Assembly: GCA_036273515.1 (NCBI GenBank)
Contig: DASUHM010000034.1
Coordinates: forward strand, 1-63,491
From: Gaiellales bacterium
GTDB lineage: Bacteria > Actinomycetota > Thermoleophilia > Gaiellales > JAICJC01
Reading direction: 5' to 3'
Length of the DNA stretch: 63,491 nt
The position numbers and the translations under genes were made by a program. A model generated the notes under the pieces. The model was not told the origin of the DNA. It ran no database searches and saw only the letters and a program-made list of their open reading frames with translations. Below, in pieces: positions 11,218 to 19,532 of the stretch; positions within the stretch are counted from its first letter, which is position 1, and each line of letters opens with the position of its first letter.

Positions 11218-11508
11218 ATGGAAGAGCGCGTGTCGCTGCAGAAGCGCCTGGAAGGCCATCTCCCGCCGCCCGGGGGCAGCATCGACCGGGAGGCGTTCAC
11301 GCGCCCGGCCACCGGCGGCCTGCGCGCCCGGATCCTGGCCCAGATCGACCACGCCGTCGAGATCTTCGAGGTCGACCGGCTGCTCTACGACATCGAGGTG
11401 GAGGCCCAGCATCGCTGGCTCCGGCGCATGATGGCGTTCGACGCCTACTGCGCCCGCCGCGACGCGGCCCGCGGGAGCGGGCAGCAGTCCCCGCCGCCTG
11501 TGCGATAA
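11218..11508 (+). CDS. hypothetical protein (96 aa)
   Basis: A small acidic-helical protein, MEERVSLQKRLEGHLPPPGG at its start, with an apparently helical middle (QIDHAVEIFEVDRLLYDIEVEAQHR) and an Arg/Pro-rich tail. I do not recognise the family. It is supported by its position between the divergent Nif3 promoter and the tRNA, and by a CATGCT box 6 nt before the ATG, which resembles the leaderless promoters elsewhere in the window. No membrane span, signal peptide or metal motif is seen. It could still be a spurious ORF. Confidence 0.45.
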   Translation: MEERVSLQKRLEGHLPPPGGSIDREAFTRPATGGLRARILAQIDHAVEIFEVDRLLYDIEVEAQHRWLRRMMAFDAYCARRDAARGSGQQSPPPVR

Positions 11509-11520
11509 TCCGGCGTCCCC

Positions 11521-11594
11521 CGGGGCGTGGCGCAGCCTGGTAGCGCGCACCGTTCGGGTCGGTGAGGTCCCGAGTTCGAATCTCGGCGCCCCGA
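11521..11594 (+). tRNA. tRNA-Pro (anticodon CGG)
   Basis: A full cloverleaf can be drawn. The acceptor stem is CGGGGCG/CGCCCCG with discriminator A. The D-arm contains AGCCTGGTAGC. The anticodon stem CACCG/CGGTG encloses loop TTCGGGT with anticodon CGG, and the T-arm loop is GTTCGAATC. The first base C of the acceptor fits bacterial tRNA-Pro. The 3' CCA is not encoded. A strong hairpin follows 5 nt later. Confidence 0.95.
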
Positions 11595-11599
11595 TAGCT

Positions 11600-11633
11600 G
11601 CGAGGCCGCGAGCGGTGCGGCCTCGCCGCGTTT
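11600..11633 (+). terminator. terminator hairpin after tRNA-Pro
   Basis: A perfect 10-bp stem, GCGAGGCCGC (11600-11609) with GCGGCCTCGC (11617-11626), encloses a 7-nt loop and is followed by a short TTT. It begins 5 nt after the tRNA discriminator base. The T-tract is weak, as is usual at this GC content. Confidence 0.7.
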
Positions 11634-11638
11634 AAGAA

Positions 11639-11662
11639 CGCAACCGATCGGTTGCGTATACT
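11639..11662 (+). promoter_or_regulatory. 18-bp palindromic operator abutting a leaderless promoter
   Basis: CGCAACCGATCGGTTGCG (11639-11656) is a perfect 18-bp palindrome. Immediately after it comes TATACT (11657-11662), a near-consensus -10, then 6 nt and the GTG of the epimerase gene. The palindrome therefore fills the spacer between -35 and -10. Symmetry, size and the ACCGATCGGT core resemble TetR-family operators, and a bound repressor would block RNA polymerase. No regulator gene lies next to it. Confidence 0.65.
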
Positions 11663-11668
11663 GGCGCG

Positions 11669-12658
11669 GTGCGCATCCTCGTGCTGGGTGGGACGTCGTT
11701 CGCGGGCCGGCATCTGGTCGAGCTCGGGCTCGCCCGCAAACACGACTTCGTGCTCTTCAACCGCGGCCGCACGGGTGCCGACCTGCACGCGGGGGTCGAG
11801 CGCGTCGTCGGCGAGCGCGCGGGCAGCCTCGACGGCCTGCGCGGGCGGGCGTTCGACGCCGTCGCCGACTTCTCCGGCTACTTCCCGCCCGACGTCGAGC
11901 GCTCGGCGGGAATGCTCGCGGATGCGGCCGGCCGCTACCTGTTCGTGTCGACCCGCAGCGTCTACTCCGACCACTCGCGGCCGGGCGCGAACGAGGACTC
12001 CGCCGTCGGCGAGCTGCCGCCCGGCGCGGCGGACGACGAGATCACGGAGGAGAGCTACGGGCCGCTGAAGCTGGGCTGCGAGCGGGCCGCCCAGGCCGCC
12101 TTTGGCGACCGGGCGCTCGTCCTGCGCCCGGGCCTGATCGTCGGGCCCTACGACCCCACCGGCCGCTTCACGTACTGGCCGGTGCGGGCGGCGGACGGCG
12201 GCGACATGCTCGCCCCGGCGCCACCGGCCCAGCCGATCCAGGTCGTCGACGCGCGCGACCTGGCCGCATTCGCCCTCGACCTGCTCGAGCGCGACGCCGG
12301 CGGGACGTTCGACGTCGTCAGCCCTGGCGGCATGCTCACGCTCGGCGATGTGCTCGACGCGTGCGTGGCGGCGGCCGGCGGCGGCGCCGCGAGGCCGGTG
12401 TGGGTCGACGAGGCGTTTCTGCTCGAGCGCGGCGTGGAGCCGTGGACGGAGCTGCCGCTGTGGACGCCCGGCGACGAGATGGCCGGGTTCCAGCGCTCCG
12501 ACGTCTCGCGTGCGCTCGCGGCGGGCCTGCGCATCCGGCCGATCGCCGAGACGGCGGCCGACACCCTGCGCTGGGCGCAGGAGGCGCGGCCGGATCCGGG
12601 CCCGGCGATGAGCCGCGAGCGCGAGGCGGCGCTGCTGCGGGAGTGGTCTTTGATCTAG
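11669..12658 (+). CDS. NAD-dependent epimerase/dehydratase-like extended SDR
   Basis: A 329-residue extended short-chain dehydrogenase. The Rossmann motif GGTSFAGRH occupies residues 7-15, the basic residues NRGRTG suit NADP binding, STRSVYSD is the SxS strand, and YGPLK is the catalytic Tyr-x3-Lys. The C-terminal half has family substrate-domain features (QPIQVVDARDLAAF). Relatives include sugar-nucleotide epimerases and reductases, and the substrate is unknown. The GTG start is exactly 6 nt from the -10 TATACT, so the mRNA is probably leaderless and controlled by the palindrome just upstream. zwf follows after 11 bp. Confidence 0.8.
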   Translation: MRILVLGGTSFAGRHLVELGLARKHDFVLFNRGRTGADLHAGVERVVGERAGSLDGLRGRAFDAVADFSGYFPPDVERSAGMLADAAGRYLFVSTRSVYSDHSRPGANEDSAVGELPPGAADDEITEESYGPLKLGCERAAQAAFGDRALVLRPGLIVGPYDPTGRFTYWPVRAADGGDMLAPAPPAQPIQVVDARDLAAFALDLLERDAGGTFDVVSPGGMLTLGDVLDACVAAAGGGAARPVWVDEAFLLERGVEPWTELPLWTPGDEMAGFQRSDVSRALAAGLRIRPIAETAADTLRWAQEARPDPGPAMSREREAALLREWSLI

Positions 12659-12669
12659 TCTCCGCGCCC

Positions 12670-14061
12670 GTGAGCCGGACCGCGGATGCCGACGCTCTGG
12701 TGATCTTCGGGATCACCGGCGACCTCGCCCGGAAGATGACGTTCCAGGCGCTCTACCTGCTCTCGAAGCGCCACGGGCTGACGTGCCCGGTCGTGGGCGT
12801 CGCGATGGACGACATCTCGGACGACGAGCTGCGCGACCGCGCCCGCAAGGCGATCGAGGAGGCGGGCACGAGGGTCGGCGACGCCGAGTTCGCCGAGTTC
12901 GCGAAGCGCCTCTCCTACGTGCGCGGCGACTTCGCCGACGACGCCACCTACGCGGCGGTCGCGAAGGCGATCGAGGGTGTCTCGGCGCCGGTCTTCTACC
13001 TGGAGGTGCCTCCGTCGCTCTTCGCGACGGTGGTGAAGGGGCTCGCCGGCGCGGGGCTCACCGAGCATGCGCGCGTCGTCGTCGAGAAGCCGTTCGGGCA
13101 CGACCTCGAGTCGGCCCGCCAGCTTGCCGCTGACCTGCACGAGGTGATCGACGAGTCCCAGCTCTTCCGCATCGACCACTTCCTCGGCAAGATGCCGGTC
13201 GAGGACATCCTCTACCTGCGCTTCGCGAACTCGCTGCTCGAGCCGGTGTGGAACCGAAACCACATCGCCTTCGTCGAGATGACGATGGCGGAGGACTTCG
13301 GCGTCGATGACCGCGGGCGCTTCTACGACGCCGTCGGGGCGCTGCGCGACGTCGTCCAGAACCACATGATGCAGGTGCTCTCGCTGATCGCGATGGAGCC
13401 GCCCGCCCGCCGCGGCCTGGAGGCGATCGACGACCGCAAGCGCGACGTCTTCACCGCCATGCCCGACCTCGATCCGGAGCGGATCGTTCGCGGCCAGTAC
13501 GAGGGCTATCTCGAGGTCGACGGCGTGCGCGACGGGTCGGACACCGAGACCTACATCGCGCTGCGGGCCGAGATCGACAACTGGCGCTGGCAGGGGGTGC
13601 CGTTCTTCATCCGGGCCGGCAAGGCGATGGCGGTGCGGGCGACGGAGGTGCGGGTCGTCTTCAAGCGGCCGCCGCAGCTCGGGTTCCTGTCGGGCAACCA
13701 CCGGCCCGCGCCGAACCATTTCGTGGTGCGCATCGACCCCGATCCGGGCACGACGATCGAGCTCCAGTCGCTCCGCGCCGGCGAGCCGGGCATCCACACC
13801 GTCAGCCTCGACCTCGAGCTGGCCGCCGAAGGCATGGAGGCGCCCACCGCCTACGAGGAGCTGCTCGCGGCGGCGCTGCGGGGCGACCGCAGCCACTTCA
13901 CCCGCCAGGACGCCGTCGAGGAGACCTGGCGGATCGTGCAGCCGGTGCTCGAGCACGCGCCGCCCGTCCAGGTCTACGCCCAGGGCTCGTGGGGCCCGGA
14001 GGCCGCGCAGCGGGTCAAGTCCGGCCACGGCGGCTGGCACGACCCCTCAACCGGGGTCTGA
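12670..14061 (+). CDS. zwf: glucose-6-phosphate dehydrogenase
   Basis: Zwf oxidises glucose-6-phosphate to 6-phosphogluconolactone while reducing NADP+ (or NAD+). The 463-residue product has the Rossmann start LVIFGITGDLARKM, the conserved EKPFGHDLESA segment, and the signature RIDHFLGK containing the catalytic His and Lys. The GTG at 12670 gives a standard N-terminus, 11 bp after the epimerase, so the pair may be an operon. The last codons and the TGA lie inside a GGGGTC-palindrome repeat (14051-14100), so the C-terminal STGV comes from repeat sequence. Confidence 0.95.
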   Translation: MSRTADADALVIFGITGDLARKMTFQALYLLSKRHGLTCPVVGVAMDDISDDELRDRARKAIEEAGTRVGDAEFAEFAKRLSYVRGDFADDATYAAVAKAIEGVSAPVFYLEVPPSLFATVVKGLAGAGLTEHARVVVEKPFGHDLESARQLAADLHEVIDESQLFRIDHFLGKMPVEDILYLRFANSLLEPVWNRNHIAFVEMTMAEDFGVDDRGRFYDAVGALRDVVQNHMMQVLSLIAMEPPARRGLEAIDDRKRDVFTAMPDLDPERIVRGQYEGYLEVDGVRDGSDTETYIALRAEIDNWRWQGVPFFIRAGKAMAVRATEVRVVFKRPPQLGFLSGNHRPAPNHFVVRIDPDPGTTIELQSLRAGEPGIHTVSLDLELAAEGMEAPTAYEELLAAALRGDRSHFTRQDAVEETWRIVQPVLEHAPPVQVYAQGSWGPEAAQRVKSGHGGWHDPSTGV

Positions 14062-14100
14062 CCCCGAACGCCGGCTGTGACACCGGCATTGCACTTCCGT
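14051..14100. repeat. GGGGTCTGACCCC repeat, half copy (R1)
   Basis: The core GGGGTCTGACCCC (14053-14065) is followed by GAACG, a small GCCGG/CCGGC hairpin around CTGTGACA, and GCACTTCCGT. The order core-GAACG-(T/C)CGGC-GTGACA-TTCCGT matches the 27006-27074 copy, but only one of the two palindromic arms is present. The stop codon of zwf (TGA, 14059-14061) lies inside the core. Confidence 0.75.
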
Positions 14101-14105
14101 GACGC

Positions 14106-15509
14106 TCATTCGCTCTCGATGCGGCGGCCAACCTCGCGCACGATGTCGACGAGCGCGTGGGCGTCGTCCTCCGTCGTGCGGTAGTTGACCATGCACGGCC
14201 GCAGGCACCAGCTACCGTCGACGACGGCGCCGGTCACGTAGACGCGGCCGTCGCGCTGGAGCGCGCCCACCAGGCGCTGGTTGTGGAGGTCGACGTCACC
14301 CTTCGCGGGCACACGCCGGAAGGGCACGATCGAGAGCGACGGCTCGGTCATGAGCTCGAGGTCGTCGGCCTCCCGGACGAGGTCCGCCACCAGCCGGGCC
14401 AGCTCGAGGTCGTGCTCGATCGCCTCGCGGAACGCCTCGGCGCCGTGCGCCCGCAGCGCCAGCCACAGCTTGAGCGCCCGGAATGGCCGCGAGTACTCGA
14501 GCGTCCACTCGACCGGGTGCTCGCCGAACTCGATCTCGGGGATGTACGGCGCGTCGTGTGAGAAGGCCGCCTCGAGGTCGGCCCGGTTGCGGACGAGGAG
14601 CACCCCGCAGGCCTTGGGCACGAACAGCCACTTGTGACCGTCGAGCGCCGCCGAGTCGGCCAGCTCGAGCCCGTCGAACAGGTGCCGGGCCGACGCGGTG
14701 GCCGCCGCCGGCAGGCCGTAGGCGCCGTCGACGTGCAGCCACACGCCGTGGGCCGCGCACACCTCGGCCACCGCCCGGATCGGATCGACGGCGCCCGTGA
14801 GCGTCGTCCCCGCGGTGGCGACGACGGCGACCGGGCGCAGGCCGTCGGCCAGGTCGCGTTCGATTGCGGTGGCCAGCAGGTCGGGGCGCATGCGCCGGGC
14901 CGCGTCGATCTCGATCGTCCGCAGAGCCTTGCGGCCGAGCCCGAGCACTTCGACGGCCCGCTCGACGCTCGAGTGCGCCTCGGCGCTCGTGTAGACGACG
15001 CCGCGGCCGTCGCAGCCGTCGACGCGGCAGCCCGGCTGGGCGCGCTCGCGCGCCGCCGTCAGCGCCGTCAGGTTGGAGAGCATGCCGCCGCTGGTGAACG
15101 TTCCCCAGGCGGCCGGGTAGCCGACCAGGTCGCCGACCCAGCGCAGCGTCTGCCGCTCGACCAGGTCGGCGGCGGCCGCGCTGGCCGCCAGGTTGATGTC
15201 GTGCGAGCCGGCCAGGGCGTCGGCAAGCACCCCCAGCTCGAGCCCCGACGAGCCGACGTAGCCGAAGAAGCGCGGCCGCGAGTGGGCAAGGCTCTCGTCC
15301 AGGATCTCGGAGACCTCGTCGAGCGCGGCGTGCGGCCCGACGCCGGTCGCCGGCAAGCCCTCGGCGAGCAGGCTGCGGATGTGCTCCGCGATCGGGGGCT
15401 GATAGGACCGGGCGCGGTCGAACCCGCGCCACGACTCGAGGATGAGGGCGAGGCCGTGCTCGAGCGTCTCCGTGCGGGCCTCGCCGAGTGCGAGCGGCGT
15501 GTCGTTCAT
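14106..15509 (-). CDS. PLP-dependent group II decarboxylase/aminotransferase-fold enzyme
   Basis: A fold-type I pyridoxal-phosphate enzyme of 467 residues resembling aromatic-L-amino-acid, glutamate and diaminobutyrate decarboxylases. Recognisable blocks are SRPRFFGYVGSSGLELG, the PLP-phosphate loop GTFTSGGMLSNLTAL, HVDGAYGLPA (Asp to the pyridine nitrogen, then Ala), and the Schiff-base lysine in DGHKWLFVPK. The substrate is not obvious. It converges on zwf across repeat R1 and starts only 23 bp from the divergent dioxygenase gene, so promoters must overlap coding sequence or the transcripts be leaderless. Confidence 0.85.
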   Translation of the reverse strand: MNDTPLALGEARTETLEHGLALILESWRGFDRARSYQPPIAEHIRSLLAEGLPATGVGPHAALDEVSEILDESLAHSRPRFFGYVGSSGLELGVLADALAGSHDINLAASAAAADLVERQTLRWVGDLVGYPAAWGTFTSGGMLSNLTALTAARERAQPGCRVDGCDGRGVVYTSAEAHSSVERAVEVLGLGRKALRTIEIDAARRMRPDLLATAIERDLADGLRPVAVVATAGTTLTGAVDPIRAVAEVCAAHGVWLHVDGAYGLPAAATASARHLFDGLELADSAALDGHKWLFVPKACGVLLVRNRADLEAAFSHDAPYIPEIEFGEHPVEWTLEYSRPFRALKLWLALRAHGAEAFREAIEHDLELARLVADLVREADDLELMTEPSLSIVPFRRVPAKGDVDLHNQRLVGALQRDGRVYVTGAVVDGSWCLRPCMVNYRTTEDDAHALVDIVREVGRRIESE

Positions 15510-15532
15510 GCCCGCATCATCGTCGATCTATC

Positions 15533-16474
15533 ATGGCGCGAGAGACGCCCGTGATCCGGCTCCGAAAGATCGATCATGTCTGCCTGCGGGTCGGCGACGT
15601 CGCCGAGGCCGCGCCGCGCTATGCGATCCAGTTCGGCCTCACGATCCGCGACCTCGCCTCCGGCCGGGCGACGCTCGCCTGCGACTACGAGCCGTACTCG
15701 CTCGAGCTCGTCACCTCCGGGCCGGGCGAGGAGCTCGGCTACGCCCACTGCGCGTGGCAGCTGCGCCGCAGCGTCCCGCTCGAGGCGGCCCGCGACTGGC
15801 TCACCTCGACGTGGGAGGCGTGGGAGGACCGCGGCGACCACCTCGTCGTCGCCGACCCCGAGGGGTTCGAGCACCACCTCGTCCCCTATCTGCACGAGGA
15901 CGACCGCCGGCCCGCGATCGCCCGCCAGACGACCGACCTGCCGGCGCTGCGGCCGCGCAAGCTGGGGCACGTCAACCGCCTCACCGCCGACATGGAGGCC
16001 GTGACCCGCTTCCACACGGACGTGCTCGGCATGGAGGTGTCGGACTACCTCGGCGAGTTCGGGACGTGGCTGCACGTGAGCTCCGAGCACCACCAGGTGG
16101 CGCTGGTCGCCTCCGGCGCGCCGCACTTCCACCACGTCGCGTTCGACTACGTCGACTTCGGCGCCCTGCGTACCCTCTTCGACAACCTCGCCCAGCACGG
16201 CCGCTGGCTGTCGTGGGGCCCCGTGCGGCACGGCATCGCCCAGAACATGTGCGGCTACGTGCGCATCACCGAGGAGCCGCTGCACGTCGAGTGCTACTGC
16301 GACATGGAGCAGCTCGAGCCGGAGCACGAGCCGCGCACGTTCCCCGACGACCGCTTCTCGTCGAACACGTGGGGGCCGCTGCCGCCGCGGTCGTACTTCC
16401 GCTTCGACGCGGCCGCGATCGAGTCCGAGCGGGAGAGCCTCGAGACGCTGGGGACGCCGCTTCCGCCCGCATAG
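15533..16474 (+). CDS. extradiol (catechol 2,3-type) ring-cleavage dioxygenase
   Basis: A two-domain VOC-fold protein of 313 residues. The N-terminal domain starts RLRKIDHVCLRVGDV. The C-terminal catalytic domain carries the 2-His-1-carboxylate set: His in LGHVNRLT, His in HFHHVAFDY, and Glu in HVECYCD. This is the type I extradiol dioxygenase pattern, so it probably cleaves a catechol-like ring with Fe(II) or Mn(II) and O2; the substrate is undefined. I chose the ATG at 15533, which directly precedes the first VOC strand. It may share a regulatory region with the divergent PLP decarboxylase. Confidence 0.85.
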   Translation: MARETPVIRLRKIDHVCLRVGDVAEAAPRYAIQFGLTIRDLASGRATLACDYEPYSLELVTSGPGEELGYAHCAWQLRRSVPLEAARDWLTSTWEAWEDRGDHLVVADPEGFEHHLVPYLHEDDRRPAIARQTTDLPALRPRKLGHVNRLTADMEAVTRFHTDVLGMEVSDYLGEFGTWLHVSSEHHQVALVASGAPHFHHVAFDYVDFGALRTLFDNLAQHGRWLSWGPVRHGIAQNMCGYVRITEEPLHVECYCDMEQLEPEHEPRTFPDDRFSSNTWGPLPPRSYFRFDAAAIESERESLETLGTPLPPA

Positions 16475-16546
16475 CCGGCGCGGCATTCCGTGGCGGCCAA
16501 CCGTGAGGGGAACCGCGCAGTCCCGCCCGGCGTCGGAGATGAGGCG

Positions 16547-17611
16547 ATGAACGTTCCCTGGACACGGAGGCGCGCTCGCCGGCTCCTTGGTGGCGTGATG
16601 ATCATCGCCCTCGCCTGTGCCGGACTGATCGCCGGCTCGGCCGGCACGAGCGATCCGGTTTCTCCACTTCCGCCGCCAAGCCGGGCGCTGCTCGTGTATG
16701 CCAGGCCGACCGGTTCTCTTCCGCTTGGCGGCCCCGAAGTCATCTACCGCGCTACGCCAGATGGTCGAGATCCCGTCCGCCTGGTGCCCGGCCGGGATCC
16801 GGTTCTGTCGCCGGACGGTCGCTGGATCGCGTTCTGGCGCAGCACACCCGGCGGTCCCGGTCGCGTGTTCGTGATCTCCTCGGCTGGAGGCCGACCACGA
16901 GCGCTCGCCGCCCCCGCTGACGACGCGGCCGTGTGGTCGTGGGATTCGCGCTTCATCGCCTCGGCCACCCTCGGCCGTGTCGCCATCGTGAACTTGAACA
17001 CTGGATCCGTGCAGGAGCTCGAAGTCCCCGAGGGGAGCGGCGACTTCACGTTCTCTCCCGATGGCAAGGAGTTGGCGTTCAGCCATAGCACCGGCAAGGG
17101 CACGAACATCCTGGGCGTCACGCTGTCGGATGGCCGGGTGCGGTCGCTGACCGACGACGATCGAAGCTACGCGCCGCTTTGGGGACCTCGCGGGATTGCG
17201 TTCGAGCGATTCGGCATCGATGGGAACGGTGACCGCTGCGCCAACTGCCATGGGGATGTCTGGCTCATGAACGCCGACGGCGGTGACGTCCAACAGCTGA
17301 CCCACACACACGCCGGCATCTATCCCGCGGCCTGGTCAGCGAACGGTGACCACATTCTGGCCGCGTACCCGGCCACGCACAACGGCAGGCTCTATGCGGT
17401 CGACGTGACGACCGGCGGGACGCGCACACTCACCAGATTCGTCGGCGACCTGTTCGCCCAGGGTCTGTCGCGCAACGGCAAGGTCGTGCTCGCCGCCATC
17501 GGCTGCGGTGGCACCGCCTCGGCCTACGGGCTGATCGAGACCATCCCGTTCGCCGGCGGGCCGCCGAGCGTGATCGTCCGCGGCCCGTGTCGGGCGACGT
17601 GGACGGCCTAG
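16547..17611 (+). CDS. membrane-anchored WD40/PD40 beta-propeller protein
   Basis: After an Arg-rich start (MNVPWTRRRARRLL) comes one membrane span or signal peptide, then repeated TolB-like blades: LSPDGRWIAFW, FSPDGKELAF, WSWDSRFIAS and WSANGDHILA. The product is probably outside the membrane. Function is unknown; such propellers bind proteins or ligands. A GGAG lies upstream of the ATG at 16547. A CANCH (CxxCH) occurs near residue 245, probably in a blade loop. Base composition is visibly less GC-rich at third positions than its neighbours, a hint of transfer. Its 3' end overlaps the convergent methyltransferase gene by 4 bp. Confidence 0.75.
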   Translation: MNVPWTRRRARRLLGGVMIIALACAGLIAGSAGTSDPVSPLPPPSRALLVYARPTGSLPLGGPEVIYRATPDGRDPVRLVPGRDPVLSPDGRWIAFWRSTPGGPGRVFVISSAGGRPRALAAPADDAAVWSWDSRFIASATLGRVAIVNLNTGSVQELEVPEGSGDFTFSPDGKELAFSHSTGKGTNILGVTLSDGRVRSLTDDDRSYAPLWGPRGIAFERFGIDGNGDRCANCHGDVWLMNADGGDVQQLTHTHAGIYPAAWSANGDHILAAYPATHNGRLYAVDVTTGGTRTLTRFVGDLFAQGLSRNGKVVLAAIGCGGTASAYGLIETIPFAGGPPSVIVRGPCRATWTA

Positions 17612-18540
17612 CCGCGCCGGCGCGCGGCGATCCACATGTCGACGATGCGCAGGTCGGCCTCGTCGTAGCGCCCGAACTCGGGCGCGGGCCGGACGGCGGC
17701 GAAGTGGGCGTCGTTGCCGTTGTGCGAGTCCTCGGCCACGAGGTCGAAGCCGCACTCGTCCACGAGCCGCAGGAAGTCGGGCCGGCGCAGCCGGTTCTGC
17801 GGCTCCAGGCGGCTGTTCAGGTAGCGCCACTGCCGGGACGAGAACCGCAGCGAGTTGTAGACGCCGACCCTGCGGTCGAACTTGGCGTAGTGGTCGCGCA
17901 GGTCGATGTGGTGGCTGATCAGCGCCTGCGGCGTGCCCGTGCGACGGGCCTCGCGCAGGATCGCGCGGATGCCGTCGGCGGGGATGTGCTCGAAGACGTT
18001 GTTCGTGACGAAGAGGCCGGCGCTGCCGTCAGGCAGGCCCGACCGTGACGCGTCGCCGACGTGGTAGGAGATGCGCATCTCGGCGAGCAGCGGGTCGAGC
18101 TCGAGCGGCGGGTCGGCGGCGATGGCACGGACGCGGTCGAGCCGCTCGGGCAACACCCAGGGGCACTCGCGCTCGAGCGCGCCCGAATCGGCCGTCGCGA
18201 CGACCTGATCGAGCATGTCGCACGTCCGGGCCGTGTTGGCGAGGCTGACGATGTCGAAGGTGTGCACCGCCTTCGCCCCGGCCAGGTAGAGGCCCACAGG
18301 AAGGAGCGGCGCAAAGCCGGTACCGATCTCGACCACCTCGGTCTCCATCAGGGGGCCGGGGCCGAAGCGGCGCTGGTACTCGAGGTGGCGGCCGCCGACC
18401 CGGGCGAGCTTGCCCACGACCCGCTGCGGCGTCATGACCACCGAGCGAGTGCCGTATCGCTGCAGGAGCCCGTTCACCTCGACGCCCCGGGGAAGCACCG
18501 AGATCGTATTCTGGAGAGCCGCTTTCGCGAGCCAGCGCAC
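17608..18540 (-). CDS. class I SAM-dependent methyltransferase
   Basis: A 310-residue protein with a Rossmann methyltransferase core in the middle: motif I VVEIGTGFAPLLPVG (about residues 68-82), an acidic residue after strand 2 (HTFDIVS), and the strand 4 region DGSAGLFVTNNVFEHIP, typical of small-molecule and glycan-associated methyltransferases. The substrate is unknown. The start is GTG; a TACCAT box lies exactly 6 nt upstream, so the transcript should be leaderless. It is divergent from the threonine dehydratase gene, with only 23 bp between start codons. Confidence 0.8.
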   Translation of the reverse strand: MRWLAKAALQNTISVLPRGVEVNGLLQRYGTRSVVMTPQRVVGKLARVGGRHLEYQRRFGPGPLMETEVVEIGTGFAPLLPVGLYLAGAKAVHTFDIVSLANTARTCDMLDQVVATADSGALERECPWVLPERLDRVRAIAADPPLELDPLLAEMRISYHVGDASRSGLPDGSAGLFVTNNVFEHIPADGIRAILREARRTGTPQALISHHIDLRDHYAKFDRRVGVYNSLRFSSRQWRYLNSRLEPQNRLRRPDFLRLVDECGFDLVAEDSHNGNDAHFAAVRPAPEFGRYDEADLRIVDMWIAARRRG

Positions 18541-18546
18541 GCCCCG

Positions 18547-18556
18547 ATGGTAATGA
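18547..18556. promoter_or_regulatory. back-to-back divergent -10 elements
   Basis: ATGGTAATGA carries TACCAT on the minus strand (18552-18547), 6 nt before the methyltransferase GTG at 18540. On the plus strand it carries TAATGA (18551-18556), 7 nt before the threonine dehydratase ATG at 18564. The two boxes overlap by 2 bp, so polymerase could serve only one direction at a time. The plus-strand box deviates from TANNNT at its last base. Confidence 0.45.
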
Positions 18557-18563
18557 TTCCGGG

Positions 18564-19532
18564 ATGCACGAACCGAAACTCGCCGATGTGATCGCCGCCC
18601 GGACGCGGATCGCGCCGCATCTGGGCCGCACTCCGTTCCGGCCGTATCCGGCGCTCGCGGAGGCCGTCGGCGCCGACGTCTGGGTGAAGCACGAGAACCA
18701 CAATCCCACCGCGGCGTTCAAGGTCAGGGGCGGGATCAACCTGGTGTCGCAGCTCGAGCCGGAGGAGCGCCAGCGCGGCCTCGTGACCGCCTCGACCGGC
18801 AACCACGGCCAGTCGATCGCCTACGCCGCCCGCCTGCACGCCGTGCAGGCGACGATCTGCGTGCCGGAGGCCGCGAACCCCGTCAAGGTGGCGGCGATCC
18901 GCGCCATGGGCGCGGAGATCGTCGCGCACGGGGCGGACTTCGACGAGGCCCGCGAGCATTGCGAGCAGCTGGCCGCGCGCGACGGCCTGCGCTACGTGCA
19001 CTCCGGCAACGAGCCGCACCTGATCGCCGGGGTCGCCACGGCGACGCTCGAGATGCTCGAGGACGTCCCCGACATCGACGTCATCGTCGTCCCGATCGGC
19101 GGCGGCAGCGGCGCGGCGGGGGCGTGCATCGCCGCCAAGGCGATCCGGCCGGAGATCGAGGTGATCGGCGCGCAGTCGTCCGCCGCCCCGGCGGCGCACA
19201 GCTCGTGGCAGCGCCACGAGCTCATGACCGGCGAGATGCACACCTTCGCAGAGGGGCTCGCGACGCGGACGGCATTCGAGCTGCCGCAGCGGATCCTGTG
19301 GCGGCTGCTGGACGACTTCGTGCTCGTCTCCGACGATGACCTGCGCGCAGCGACGGCGCGGATGATCGCCGCGACCAGCAGCCTGGTCGAGCCGGCGGGC
19401 GCGGCCGCCCTGGCCGGTGCGCTCGCGCTGCGCGACCGGCTCGCCGGCCGCCGGGTGGCGCTCGTCGCGAGCGGCGGCAACATCAGCCTCGGCCAGCTGC
19501 GCGCGCTGCTGGAGGGCGTCGATGCCGGCTGA
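18564..19532 (+). CDS. threonine/serine dehydratase (PLP fold-type II)
   Basis: A 322-residue PLP enzyme of the threonine dehydratase/serine racemase type, lacking the C-terminal regulatory domain of biosynthetic IlvA. The Schiff-base lysine is in PTAAFKVRGG (about residue 53), the substrate loop is TASTGNHGQS, and the phosphate-binding glycine loop is PIGGGSGAAGA. It deaminates threonine or serine to a 2-oxoacid, or racemises serine. The C-terminal SGGNISL block is conserved. Its 3' end overlaps the YdeI-family gene by 11 bp. Confidence 0.88.
   Translation: MHEPKLADVIAARTRIAPHLGRTPFRPYPALAEAVGADVWVKHENHNPTAAFKVRGGINLVSQLEPEERQRGLVTASTGNHGQSIAYAARLHAVQATICVPEAANPVKVAAIRAMGAEIVAHGADFDEAREHCEQLAARDGLRYVHSGNEPHLIAGVATATLEMLEDVPDIDVIVVPIGGGSGAAGACIAAKAIRPEIEVIGAQSSAAPAAHSSWQRHELMTGEMHTFAEGLATRTAFELPQRILWRLLDDFVLVSDDDLRAATARMIAATSSLVEPAGAAALAGALALRDRLAGRRVALVASGGNISLGQLRALLEGVDAG

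Noticed and set aside
17197-17300. Cytochrome c gene from CxxCH motif
   Set aside because: It is a single motif inside a propeller blade loop with no cytochrome fold or second ligand; recorded only as a possibility.
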